From Candidatus Leptofilum gracile (GTDB taxonomy: Bacteria; Chloroflexota; Anaerolineae; Promineifilales; Promineifilaceae), in NCBI GenBank assembly GCA_016713825.1, contig JADJOJ010000012.1:382724-446723 (forward strand): a stretch of DNA of 64,000 nucleotides. Direction: 5' to 3'. Every line of letters starts with the position of its first letter. The stretch's first letter is position 1. The notes under the pieces are model-generated. The model was not told the origin of the DNA and searched no databases. It worked only from the letters and a program-made list of their open reading frames with translations. Position numbers and translations under genes: made by a program. Of this stretch, positions 27,977-35,673 are shown in pieces.

Positions 27977-29044
27977 TTATCGGCGCAAAATTCGGATAAT
28001 GCGGTTATAGATAATAACCGATATGCCCGTAGCCTTTCCGCCAATGATATTTGCCATCCCCCAGGTTTCACCGCCGGTTGTGCTGACAAACTGAACCACG
28101 ACTGTATCAATATCTTCATAATAGTGTGCCATACTGTGGTAGCCAGGTACCCAACCATCATGCTCATATTCGTAAATTGAGGTGTAAATCGCTTGTTCGT
28201 CGTCATTCAGCAACGAGCCATCATTTAAGGCCCTCAGGAATATGCCCACATCCTCTGCCGTGGCGATCATCGACCCTTCCAAAAACCGCAGATCATCGTC
28301 ATATTCATACCAGTACCCACTGACAACATCATCGAATGCCACCTCGTCGAGCGTAAAGAACGTGTGCGTGAGGCCAAGAGGGGCCAATATTTCATTATAG
28401 ACATATTGATGGTGGCTGTATCCCAAAACCTTGTCCAGGATGCGACCAAGCAACAGATAATTGGTGTTGGAATAGCTGTAATCCGTGTCCGGCTCAAAAT
28501 CGGCGGGGGCGTCTAAAACCAGTTCCAGCGCCTTCTCCTCGTCCGTCAACGGCGTGAACCAGTCGAACTCACTATCGTCAGTGAAGTTCGGAATGCCGCT
28601 GCGGTGCTGCACCAGCATTCTCACGGTGATCTGGTCAGCATATTCGATTCTGCCCACAAGTTCAGGTAAGTAATCGGCGAGGGTGCCCTCCAAAGAGAGA
28701 GTTCCCTCGTTGACCAGCTTGGCAACGGCCGTTGCGATATACAGTTTGTGGATACTGCCAATTTTGAACAATGCGTGCGGGTCGGCTACTTCTTGGGTGA
28801 GTTTGTTTTTCCAGCCAGCGGCATAAAACACCGGGTCCTCACCTGCCTGATCCACATAAACGATGATGCCATCCAGCCCCTGGCCAACCGCGTCATCGAC
28901 CTGCTCCTGCACCGTATCTGGTAAGGGGGCTAGCAATGGCGGTACCAGGTCCAAGGGAGGGATTACGATGATGGTGATTAGCCCCACGATGGGCATAATG
29001 ATTCTAAGTATTCGAACGATACGGTTCTTATTGAGCTTTTCCAT
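27977..29044 (-). CDS. Serine hydrolase, class C beta-lactamase family, membrane-anchored
   Basis: A 355-residue protein with an N-terminal hydrophobic anchor (about residues 10-35) and the penicillin-binding-protein fold motifs SIHK (nucleophile Ser and Lys) and YSNTN (second motif). The third motif is probably the HSMAHYY region. Class C-like hydrolases include D-aminopeptidases, esterases and PBP4*-type enzymes; true beta-lactamase activity is not implied. AAGGAG precedes the ATG. A paralogue lies just upstream on the same strand. Confidence 0.85.
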   Translation of the reverse strand: MEKLNKNRIVRILRIIMPIVGLITIIVIPPLDLVPPLLAPLPDTVQEQVDDAVGQGLDGIIVYVDQAGEDPVFYAAGWKNKLTQEVADPHALFKIGSIHKLYIATAVAKLVNEGTLSLEGTLADYLPELVGRIEYADQITVRMLVQHRSGIPNFTDDSEFDWFTPLTDEEKALELVLDAPADFEPDTDYSYSNTNYLLLGRILDKVLGYSHHQYVYNEILAPLGLTHTFFTLDEVAFDDVVSGYWYEYDDDLRFLEGSMIATAEDVGIFLRALNDGSLLNDDEQAIYTSIYEYEHDGWVPGYHSMAHYYEDIDTVVVQFVSTTGGETWGMANIIGGKATGISVIIYNRIIRILRR

Positions 29045-29093
29045 GACTTTTCTGCTCCTTATTTACTTTGAGATTTCAGGGGTACTGATGGAA

Positions 29094-29143
29094 TGATGCG
29101 TGAAACGTGATGTGTGTGACAAGAAGCGTATCACGTTTCACGG
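29094..29143. repeat. GTGA-type heptad hairpin
   Basis: GATGCGTGAAACGTGATGTG faces GCGTATCACGTTTCACGG across an ACAAGA loop, between the two serine hydrolase genes. It is the last GTGA-type element going rightward. Confidence 0.75.
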
Positions 29144-29169
29144 CAAAATTTGTTTGTGATCCCAACTTC

Positions 29170-30399
29170 TTACTCTGCCGCAGGCAGCAGCGGGAATACC
29201 GGGTTCATCATATCGGCCTGGCTTTGTTCGGGATCGGCCGTATCGCTGTTGTAGAGCATCACCACAACGGTGTCCAGCTCCGGCGCATAATTGAGCACCG
29301 AGCGAAAACCGGCAATATAGCCCGCATGCCCCATGTATTCTTGCTGGAGCATGACGCCCAGGCCGTAGGTGCTGCCGGGGGCGGGCGTTGTCATCGCCGC
29401 CAGCGACTCTGGATTGTCAAACAAGGCCCCACCAAACAGCCCACGGGCGAAGGCGATCAGGTCTGGGGCGGTTGAAACCAGCCCACCTGCCGACCAGCCG
29501 ACGGATTCGTGCAGTTCGGTGACATCGGTCATCGTGTCGCCAGAGGCGGTGTAGCCGTGAACCAGATCAACCACTGGCGCTTCGTAGCAATCCAGGAAGG
29601 TGGAGGTCAGGCCCAGGGGTTCATAGATGTGCGTGCGATATGCTTCGGCCAGCGGCATTTGCGCCGCTGCTTCGATGACCATGCCCAGCAGCGTGTAGTT
29701 GGTGTTGCTGTAGCGCCATTGTGCCCCCGGCTCAAATTGCGCCTCTTTGCCGTAAACGTAACGGGCGAGCGTGTCGTTAGGGTCTCGTTCAACGCAGTCC
29801 AGCGTTACGTTTCCGGTGGTCTCATCAACCACCATCTCTGTGAAGAGGTCGGCGTAGTACGCTTCGTGTTCGACGACGTTAAACAGGCCGGAGGTGTGTG
29901 TTAGCAGGTGGCGCAGGGTGATCTGGTCGCCGTAGGGTAGCTGTTCGGCGACTTCTGGCAGCCACAGCCCCAGCGGATCGTCCGGGGTGAGCACGCCGTC
30001 TTCCGCCAGCTGCATGATCACCGTGGCGGTGAACATTTTGGTGATGCTGCCAATGCGGAACGCGCCTTCTGGCGGCATTGGGGTGGCATCGGTGAGGTTG
30101 GCCGAACCACTGGCCCCTGTGAACTGGTATTCTGGTGCGTCGATCCAGACGACCATGCCGGGCGGGCGTGCGCCTGCGGTCAGGTCATCCATTTCCGCTT
30201 GAATCTCGGCCACAACCTCGGGCGGGAATGCCTGTGGGAGCGCTTGCGGGTCGTCTTGGGTGGTGGTGTCTGCAATTTCCGCCTCTGTCTCTGTATCGAC
30301 ATTGGGCGGGGATGCTTGTGGTTCGTCTTGGGTGGTGCTGCTGCAACCAATCAGCAGCAGCATAATTAAGAAAAGGTTCAAGAGTAATTTTTTATTCAT
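29170..30399 (-). CDS. Serine hydrolase lipoprotein, class C beta-lactamase family
   Basis: A 409-residue protein with lipoprotein signal LMLLLIGCSS-like (LLLIGC lipobox) and an acidic linker, then SITK (active Ser and Lys) and YSNTNY motifs. HAGYIAGFRS near the C-terminus fits the third motif region. AGGAGA precedes the ATG. With 27977-29044 it forms a tandem pair sharing fold and order but differing in membrane attachment (lipid versus helix). Substrate unknown, likely a peptide or ester outside the membrane. Confidence 0.87.
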   Translation of the reverse strand: MNKKLLLNLFLIMLLLIGCSSTTQDEPQASPPNVDTETEAEIADTTTQDDPQALPQAFPPEVVAEIQAEMDDLTAGARPPGMVVWIDAPEYQFTGASGSANLTDATPMPPEGAFRIGSITKMFTATVIMQLAEDGVLTPDDPLGLWLPEVAEQLPYGDQITLRHLLTHTSGLFNVVEHEAYYADLFTEMVVDETTGNVTLDCVERDPNDTLARYVYGKEAQFEPGAQWRYSNTNYTLLGMVIEAAAQMPLAEAYRTHIYEPLGLTSTFLDCYEAPVVDLVHGYTASGDTMTDVTELHESVGWSAGGLVSTAPDLIAFARGLFGGALFDNPESLAAMTTPAPGSTYGLGVMLQQEYMGHAGYIAGFRSVLNYAPELDTVVVMLYNSDTADPEQSQADMMNPVFPLLPAAE

Positions 30400-30656
30400 G
30401 GGTTTCTCCTAGCATGATTTTTAGCAATGAGGCCAGAAAGGATTTGGCAGAGATGGGGTCTCTCCAGTTTCCTTTTTTCTTTGCGGCTCACATAGATTTG
30501 AAATTTGTGTATAGAAGGAGTGTAGAGGAACGGCCGTTTCCCTACCTAAAGATCACCTAACGTTTAGCTATCAATCGGTTTTCCTTATTCTCCAAAACCC
30601 AGCGGCTTCGTTTACTGCCAGGTCTTGGAGAAGGTATCGTTATTTCACCGAATTTT

Positions 30657-31391
30657 TTAGGCAGTCTCAAGAGCCAGGGGCCGATTCCGCCAGCGGTCCA
30701 TATTCACGCCTTTCAGCAGCAGCCAGATGGGGAAGGCAATTTCGGCGATGGCGATGACGGCGGCAATGACCCCGGGAGTGCTGGTGTAGCTGGAAACCAG
30801 CAGCAGGCCTGTAGCGTCGAACAGGTAGCCAACCCCGGCGGCGATGAACAGGTAGCCCAGCACCTTGGGGAAGTAGCCCGACTGCACAATCAGGGTACCC
30901 AGAATCAGCACGTGGGGCACCAGGAAGGCGATGCCAATGGTGAAGCCGATGCTGTGCGCATCGAGGAACAGCGTCACCAGCGCGTTCACCTGGTCTGGGC
31001 TGAAGGCGGTGGCCAGGCTGCCGCCGTTCAGCAGCTGAAAGACGAAGTAGTAGTTGAGCAGGTTCAGGCCGTGGATGGTGGTCATGGCCAGGCGGGAAAC
31101 GGCCGCTACCAACGACAGCGTTTTGTTCACCGGCTTCAGCAGCACGTACAGCACCACGGCGAGCACAATCTCGCTCAGCAAAATAATCAGCTCGCTGCCC
31201 ACCGTGCCCAGGCGGAACGTCGTTTCATTGGCGGCGATGTTGGCGGCCGTGGCCGCCGCGTCGCCAGGCACGATGAACTGCTCCGGGATGACCATATGGG
31301 CAAAAATAGCGGCGACGGTGATGATTAGATACAGCACACCGGCAAAACGGGCATAGGCGGACGGGGACATTTCACGAATATTGGTTTTCAT
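30657..31391 (-). CDS. DUF4386 family membrane protein
   Basis: A 244-residue protein with six to seven hydrophobic helices. The N-terminal ARFAGVLYLIITVAAIFA and the central NLLNYYFVFQLLNGG are typical of DUF4386 proteins, whose role is unknown. GAAGGAG precedes the ATG. Its start overlaps the stop of the small gene at 31388-31573 by 4 nt (ATGA), so the two are translationally coupled. Confidence 0.85.
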   Translation of the reverse strand: MKTNIREMSPSAYARFAGVLYLIITVAAIFAHMVIPEQFIVPGDAAATAANIAANETTFRLGTVGSELIILLSEIVLAVVLYVLLKPVNKTLSLVAAVSRLAMTTIHGLNLLNYYFVFQLLNGGSLATAFSPDQVNALVTLFLDAHSIGFTIGIAFLVPHVLILGTLIVQSGYFPKVLGYLFIAAGVGYLFDATGLLLVSSYTSTPGVIAAVIAIAEIAFPIWLLLKGVNMDRWRNRPLALETA

Positions 31392-31573
31392 TTCCGATTC
31401 TCCTTCTTCACTTTAGTTAGATAGGCAAATGGAACGAACCATAAGGCAATGAGTAATAAAATTACCGTTTGCAAATACGCTTTATCGGCCAAAAAAATCG
31501 ATGAAATGATCATCGCTGCCGCAAAAACGATAGAAACGATTACGATAGATAAAGTTGCTTTCTGAGGTGACAT
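31388..31573 (-). CDS. Small two-helix membrane protein
   Basis: 61 residues with two hydrophobic helices (about 8-28 and 34-53) and a basic tail (KVKKENRK). AAGGAAG lies 7 nt before the ATG. The ATGA overlap with the DUF4386 gene argues it is real and may assist it. No family recognised. Confidence 0.6.
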   Translation of the reverse strand: MSPQKATLSIVIVSIVFAAAMIISSIFLADKAYLQTVILLLIALWFVPFAYLTKVKKENRK

Positions 31574-31610
31574 ATATTTCTTCCTTATTATTTGAATTCA
31601 TTTTTTCTTT

Positions 31611-31850
31611 TTATTGTAGGTTGACGGAAATGAGCGTTAATCCCAAATCGCGCACTTTCTTTAAAACACCGTGCAGCGCGGCCTGGTCTATCACCGGGCC
31701 AGTGAGCAAGGTGTCGCCTTCAGCCGTTTGCGTGATAGCAAGGCCATCAAACCAGCCCGTCCATTGTTGGCTCAGGTGGCCTTCGAGCCTAATTTGGTAA
31801 ATCCTTGGTGCATCTGGATCGGTTGTGGAAGTGCGTCTGTCAGACATCAT
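31611..31850 (-). CDS. Conserved small soluble protein, function unknown
   Basis: 79 residues. The body (IYQIRLEGHLSQQWTGWFDG, then TLLTGPVIDQAALHGVLKKV) resembles a widespread short protein found beside DUF4386-like and other membrane genes: a strand, a WF-containing turn, then a helix and a final strand. It may start at either of two adjacent ATGs. No assigned activity. Confidence 0.65.
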   Translation of the reverse strand: MMSDRRTSTTDPDAPRIYQIRLEGHLSQQWTGWFDGLAITQTAEGDTLLTGPVIDQAALHGVLKKVRDLGLTLISVNLQ

Positions 31851-31878
31851 CTAGTACCAGTAGGGTTGGCGGGGTTGT

Positions 31879-31908
31879 CGTAGAGTCGCAGCCTGCTGCG
31901 ACTCTACG
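31879..31908. terminator. 13-bp perfect stem-loop
   Basis: Arms CGTAGAGTCGCAG (31879-31891) and its exact complement (31896-31908) with a CCTG loop, between two small leftward genes. Strong hairpin but no U tract, so it could also be a transcript-stabilising or repetitive element. Confidence 0.5.
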
Positions 31909-31917
31909 AATCTATGA

Positions 31918-32046
31918 CTACTTATCGCTTTTGGGGAGATGAGAAATTCCCCACATGAAGATGCCTGCACCACTGGCCATCAAGAAAATAAACAACGAAA
32001 TGCCGATGGGCGAACCCCAAGATAAAACTTCATATAAAACTTCCAT
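31918..32046 (-). CDS. Short membrane protein, 42 residues
   Basis: Reads MEVLYEVLSWGSPIGISLFI onward, with one hydrophobic helix and a lysine-containing end. AAAGGAG lies 6 nt before the ATG, a good site for this genome. Followed leftward by a strong stem-loop. No family recognised. Confidence 0.5.
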   Translation of the reverse strand: MEVLYEVLSWGSPIGISLFIFLMASGAGIFMWGISHLPKSDK

Positions 32047-32343
32047 GACTAACTCCTTTTGTTGAATGGGTGGTTAATTTGATAACCAAACAATAGCAGT
32101 CAGCGGGGATTACTGTCATACATCGAAAGAGGTATCAGGGGATTATTTGTGAAGACGCGGGTGCATGCTGAAAATAGCGGATAAAAGAAAAACTCGCGTT
32201 ATTTGCGTCCATTCGCGGGCTGTTTTTGAGCTAAGAATCTAGCCGGGAAGCCACAGAGGAAAGAAAGAAGGGGGCAGCAAAAATATCTGAAGGTGTACGT
32301 CCATCACCTGCTAGAGAAATGCAGCTGCGTAGTGACGCGGGGA
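32047..32343. other. Intergenic region, no gene seen
   Basis: About 300 bp. It has short imperfect inverted segments (ACTCGCGTTATTTGCG and nearby ATTCGCGGG) of the kind found in other gaps. It must hold the promoter of the small leftward genes; I could not pick one with confidence. Confidence 0.5.
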
Positions 32344-35300
32344 TTAGCTTTCGGCCGTTGCCGGGCTTACGAGCGTGAGCTGGTTTTGCAACCGGGAGAC
32401 TTCCAGCATGTTCATGCGCAGCCGTTTAACAATGACGTGAATGACGCCATAGGCAATCTCGATCCGGTCATCCATCAGTTCATAAAATGATTCCTGATCC
32501 AATCGCAGCAGGCGCGTCTCGGCTACGGTGCGCACCGATGCCGCCCGTGGTTCAGCATCCAGCAGCGCCATTTCGCCAAACAGCTGCCTCGGCCCCAGCC
32601 GGTCCAGTATCGTCCCATCGCTGAACACCTCCACCCCGCCGCTGATGATGATGTACAAACTGTCGCCCCGCTCGCCGCGCTCAAAGATGGTGGTGTTAGC
32701 AGGGATGACCATTTCCTGTAGGCGCTCGGCCACCTCGACCAATATTTCATCCGGCGTTTCGCTAAACAAATCCACAACCTTCAAAAACATCACTTTTTCA
32801 ATTGTTACCAGCATCAACAGCTCTCCTTCGGGTGTTGGTGTGAGGCCAGATTGGTGCAGACCCCAAACGGCCGTTTCCCGTACCAATGGGTGGGAATCTG
32901 TGGCTGCATTTTGCAGCAGTGTCGGCGTGGTTGGGGCCAGCTCCTGCCAGGCAAAAAGGGCTACAGAGCGCAGCCAGGGGGTAAAGTAAGCGGGGGTGCC
33001 AGTGGCAATGGCCACCAGCCGCGCCACTGGGGGCAATGCCGGCTGTGGGAAAAAAGGCAGCAGTTGGGCCAGCCGCGTTTCTGGCGGGGCATCAGACAGC
33101 AGCGGCAGAAGCCCCGCGTACAGCTTGTGATCCACAATCAAATCCAGCAGTTCCAAAGCATAGGCGTGTTGTTCGGAGGCGGCAGCGCCGCCCGACCAAC
33201 GGTTTAGCCCCAATACGTCGCGGGCCTTTGCCACTGCCACGGGGTCATAGCCCAGAGCCAACCAGGCGAACAAGCGCAGCCTTAGCCGCCCCAGGCTTTC
33301 TGCCAGCGCCGTGCGCACGGCAGCCACGCGCGCCGTTTCCGTCTGCGCCAAATCGACCAGCGCCGCCAGCAGCCAGGTTGCCTGCGCCAGCTCTGCCTGT
33401 ATCTGGGCCACGGCTGTTGCTTCGCTGGCCTGGTATCCCACGGTTTGTAGCGCCAACAGCGCGTCTGTGCGCACAAAGTCATCGGGATAATCGAGCAGCG
33501 GCAGCAGGCCAGGTGTTGTCTCTGGCAGCCGCAGGCGGCTACAGGTACGCGCCAGTCGCACCATAACAGCGGGATTGGCCTGCGCTGGGGCCACTGACAG
33601 CGCCATTTGCAGCGCGGGCAGCGCATTTTTACGGCCGTTTGCCAGCGCCGCCGCCGCCGCACCACGTACCAACGGCCGTTCCAGGCAAGCAATCACCCGG
33701 GGCCAGAGGCGCGGTTGGTCTAGCTGCCCGGCCGCGTGCAGAGCCGCACGCTGTACGTGCGGGCTTTCATCGTCGAGCAGGCGCAAAATAGGACGAAAGA
33801 CGCTTTGCAGGCCGCTTTCGCCAAGCACGTGGGCGGCAAAGATACGCTCCTCGGGCTGGGGCGAGCGCAGCAGCAGCGAGAGCAAATCCCCGGCTGCCAA
33901 CACGCCTTCCAGCTCGCCGCTGCGCAGCAGACCAATCATCACTCCCTGACGCACTTCGGGAACGGCCGTATCCAGCAGCGCGTTGAGCTCCTCCGGCGTT
34001 TCTGGCGCTCCGCCCACGGCCAGCAGCACGCGCAGCGCCGCCCCCCGCAGCGGCGGATCTGTGGCCCGCGCTGCCAGTTGGCGCACAGCCGGCAGCGCCG
34101 CCCGCACCCCCAGCCGCTCAATCCGCGCCAGCACTTCCAACTGCACCACCGGCGAAGGATGGTCTAGCAGCGGGGGCAGGCGGGCCGGCAGCTGTTCGGG
34201 CTGAAGCTGCTGCCACACATCCAGCGCATAAATCACCGGGCCGGGTTCGCGATCTGCCAAACTGGCTTGTAGGATCGAGATTGCGATGGCATCGAGCTGA
34301 ACCCGGTGATTGCCTTGCAGCACCCGGTCTTGCAGTGCCTGCTTCAGTTGCCGTGGATAGGCGTGCGACATGCGCCACGCTGCCAGCAGCCACAACAGCA
34401 TCAGCGGCAGCAGCACCGGCAGCAGCGCCTGTTGCCCTCCCCAGCGCAATACCAACAGCAGCAGCACCCCGCTAATGCCCGTGGCCGCTGGCCCCACCAC
34501 GCCATCCATCAGGGTTTGCACCGTGGTGCGCTGCGCCAGCGGCAGTGGCTGGTAGAGCACCCCCGTAGCCACATAGTCAAGCGCACTCAAAATGCTCCCG
34601 GCAAAGTAAGCGATGCTGATAAAAACAAGCAGCAGCACCAGAGAGGTTCCCAGCAGGCCCAGGGCGGTATTTGCTATTGCCAGAGAAAACAGTATGAACG
34701 GGCTGAGCAAGACCAGCCCTGGCACCCCGAAGCGGCTTAACAGGCGGCTGGTGCCCAGGGTTTCTACCAGCAGGCCGGTAAGGCTGACGCCTGCGCCAAA
34801 TAGAGCGAGAAAGGTGGCCAACTGCGCTTCACCGGGAAAGACCGATTCGGCCCGGGCATAAAAAAGCAGCTCAATGAAGGTGTAGGCGATCATAAAAAAA
34901 AGGTAGCCAGCGATGATTTGCAGCACATAAGGGGTGCGCCAGATGGGGCGGCTGGAGGGGGAGACAGCGGGATTCGACTGTTCGGGCTCGGCCTCTTGCC
35001 CAGGCAGCGCCAGCTGCGGCGCATAGCGGATGGCGATGACACGGCCGATTATGACCGATAACGCCATGCTGCCAATGGCCAGCCCGAGCAGGCTGGTTGT
35101 GCCCCAGAGCGAGATGAACGGCGGTGCCAGGACGCCGCCCAGCATGTACCCAATGGTGGCGGAGGCACCAATAAGGCCAAACAGCCGTTTTGCCTGCTGC
35201 AAATCAAAGAGGCGGCCGGCAATGTTCCAAAACGCGGTGTTTGCCAGGCTTTGGTAAACACCTTGCCAGATGGGGAGCGCGGCCAGCAGCCAGGTGGCGG

Positions 35301-35625
35301 AGCTGGATTGAACGGCCGTCCAGATAAGAGCAATAACTACCGCCACAACAACCCGACTGCCGAGCACCGTGGGCATCAGGCCAAAGCGGTTCCCGGCGCG
35401 CAGATAGAGAAAAGAGGCAATGATGCCAACGATGCTGATGCCGACGTAGATGAAGGGAATGGCTGTCGTGTTGAAGGTGGTGAGGAAGAGAGCGTAAGCG
35501 GCCGTCGCAAAAAAGCTGTCTGCCAGGAATGCAAAAACGGCAAAGAGCATGAGAAGCATAATCCGCTGCACTTCGCCAGTGCGAATGTTGAACAAGGCTG
35601 CTGCTTTTTCTTGAACCTGGTGCAT
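32344..35625 (-). CDS. NTT/MFS-like transporter fused to HEAT repeats and cyclic-nucleotide-binding domain
   Basis: A 1093-residue protein. Residues about 15-420 form a 12-helix MFS-like bundle resembling ADP/ATP carrier (Npt/NTT) relatives. Residues about 430-930 are alternating helices with HEAT-type spacing (PVVQLEVLARIERLG, SPHVQRAALHAAGQ). Residues about 950-1070 are a cNMP-binding domain (NTTIFERGERGDSLYIIISG, LFGEMALLDAEPRAASV) that includes the phosphate-binding cassette. This suggests a membrane carrier or receptor controlled by cAMP or cGMP through a helical scaffold. Substrate unknown. No Shine-Dalgarno seen. Confidence 0.85.
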   Translation of the reverse strand: MHQVQEKAAALFNIRTGEVQRIMLLMLFAVFAFLADSFFATAAYALFLTTFNTTAIPFIYVGISIVGIIASFLYLRAGNRFGLMPTVLGSRVVVAVVIALIWTAVQSSSATWLLAALPIWQGVYQSLANTAFWNIAGRLFDLQQAKRLFGLIGASATIGYMLGGVLAPPFISLWGTTSLLGLAIGSMALSVIIGRVIAIRYAPQLALPGQEAEPEQSNPAVSPSSRPIWRTPYVLQIIAGYLFFMIAYTFIELLFYARAESVFPGEAQLATFLALFGAGVSLTGLLVETLGTSRLLSRFGVPGLVLLSPFILFSLAIANTALGLLGTSLVLLLVFISIAYFAGSILSALDYVATGVLYQPLPLAQRTTVQTLMDGVVGPAATGISGVLLLLVLRWGGQQALLPVLLPLMLLWLLAAWRMSHAYPRQLKQALQDRVLQGNHRVQLDAIAISILQASLADREPGPVIYALDVWQQLQPEQLPARLPPLLDHPSPVVQLEVLARIERLGVRAALPAVRQLAARATDPPLRGAALRVLLAVGGAPETPEELNALLDTAVPEVRQGVMIGLLRSGELEGVLAAGDLLSLLLRSPQPEERIFAAHVLGESGLQSVFRPILRLLDDESPHVQRAALHAAGQLDQPRLWPRVIACLERPLVRGAAAAALANGRKNALPALQMALSVAPAQANPAVMVRLARTCSRLRLPETTPGLLPLLDYPDDFVRTDALLALQTVGYQASEATAVAQIQAELAQATWLLAALVDLAQTETARVAAVRTALAESLGRLRLRLFAWLALGYDPVAVAKARDVLGLNRWSGGAAASEQHAYALELLDLIVDHKLYAGLLPLLSDAPPETRLAQLLPFFPQPALPPVARLVAIATGTPAYFTPWLRSVALFAWQELAPTTPTLLQNAATDSHPLVRETAVWGLHQSGLTPTPEGELLMLVTIEKVMFLKVVDLFSETPDEILVEVAERLQEMVIPANTTIFERGERGDSLYIIISGGVEVFSDGTILDRLGPRQLFGEMALLDAEPRAASVRTVAETRLLRLDQESFYELMDDRIEIAYGVIHVIVKRLRMNMLEVSRLQNQLTLVSPATAES

Positions 35626-35673
35626 AAAGTCAGAAATTGTAACCGCATTGGATCAGTTCGCATAAAAAAATTG

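Noticed and set aside
30400..30656. Possible gene in the gap upstream of DUF4386
   Set aside because: No frame with start, ribosome site and coding bias; it holds one ACGGCCGT copy and promoter-like AT-rich sequence only.
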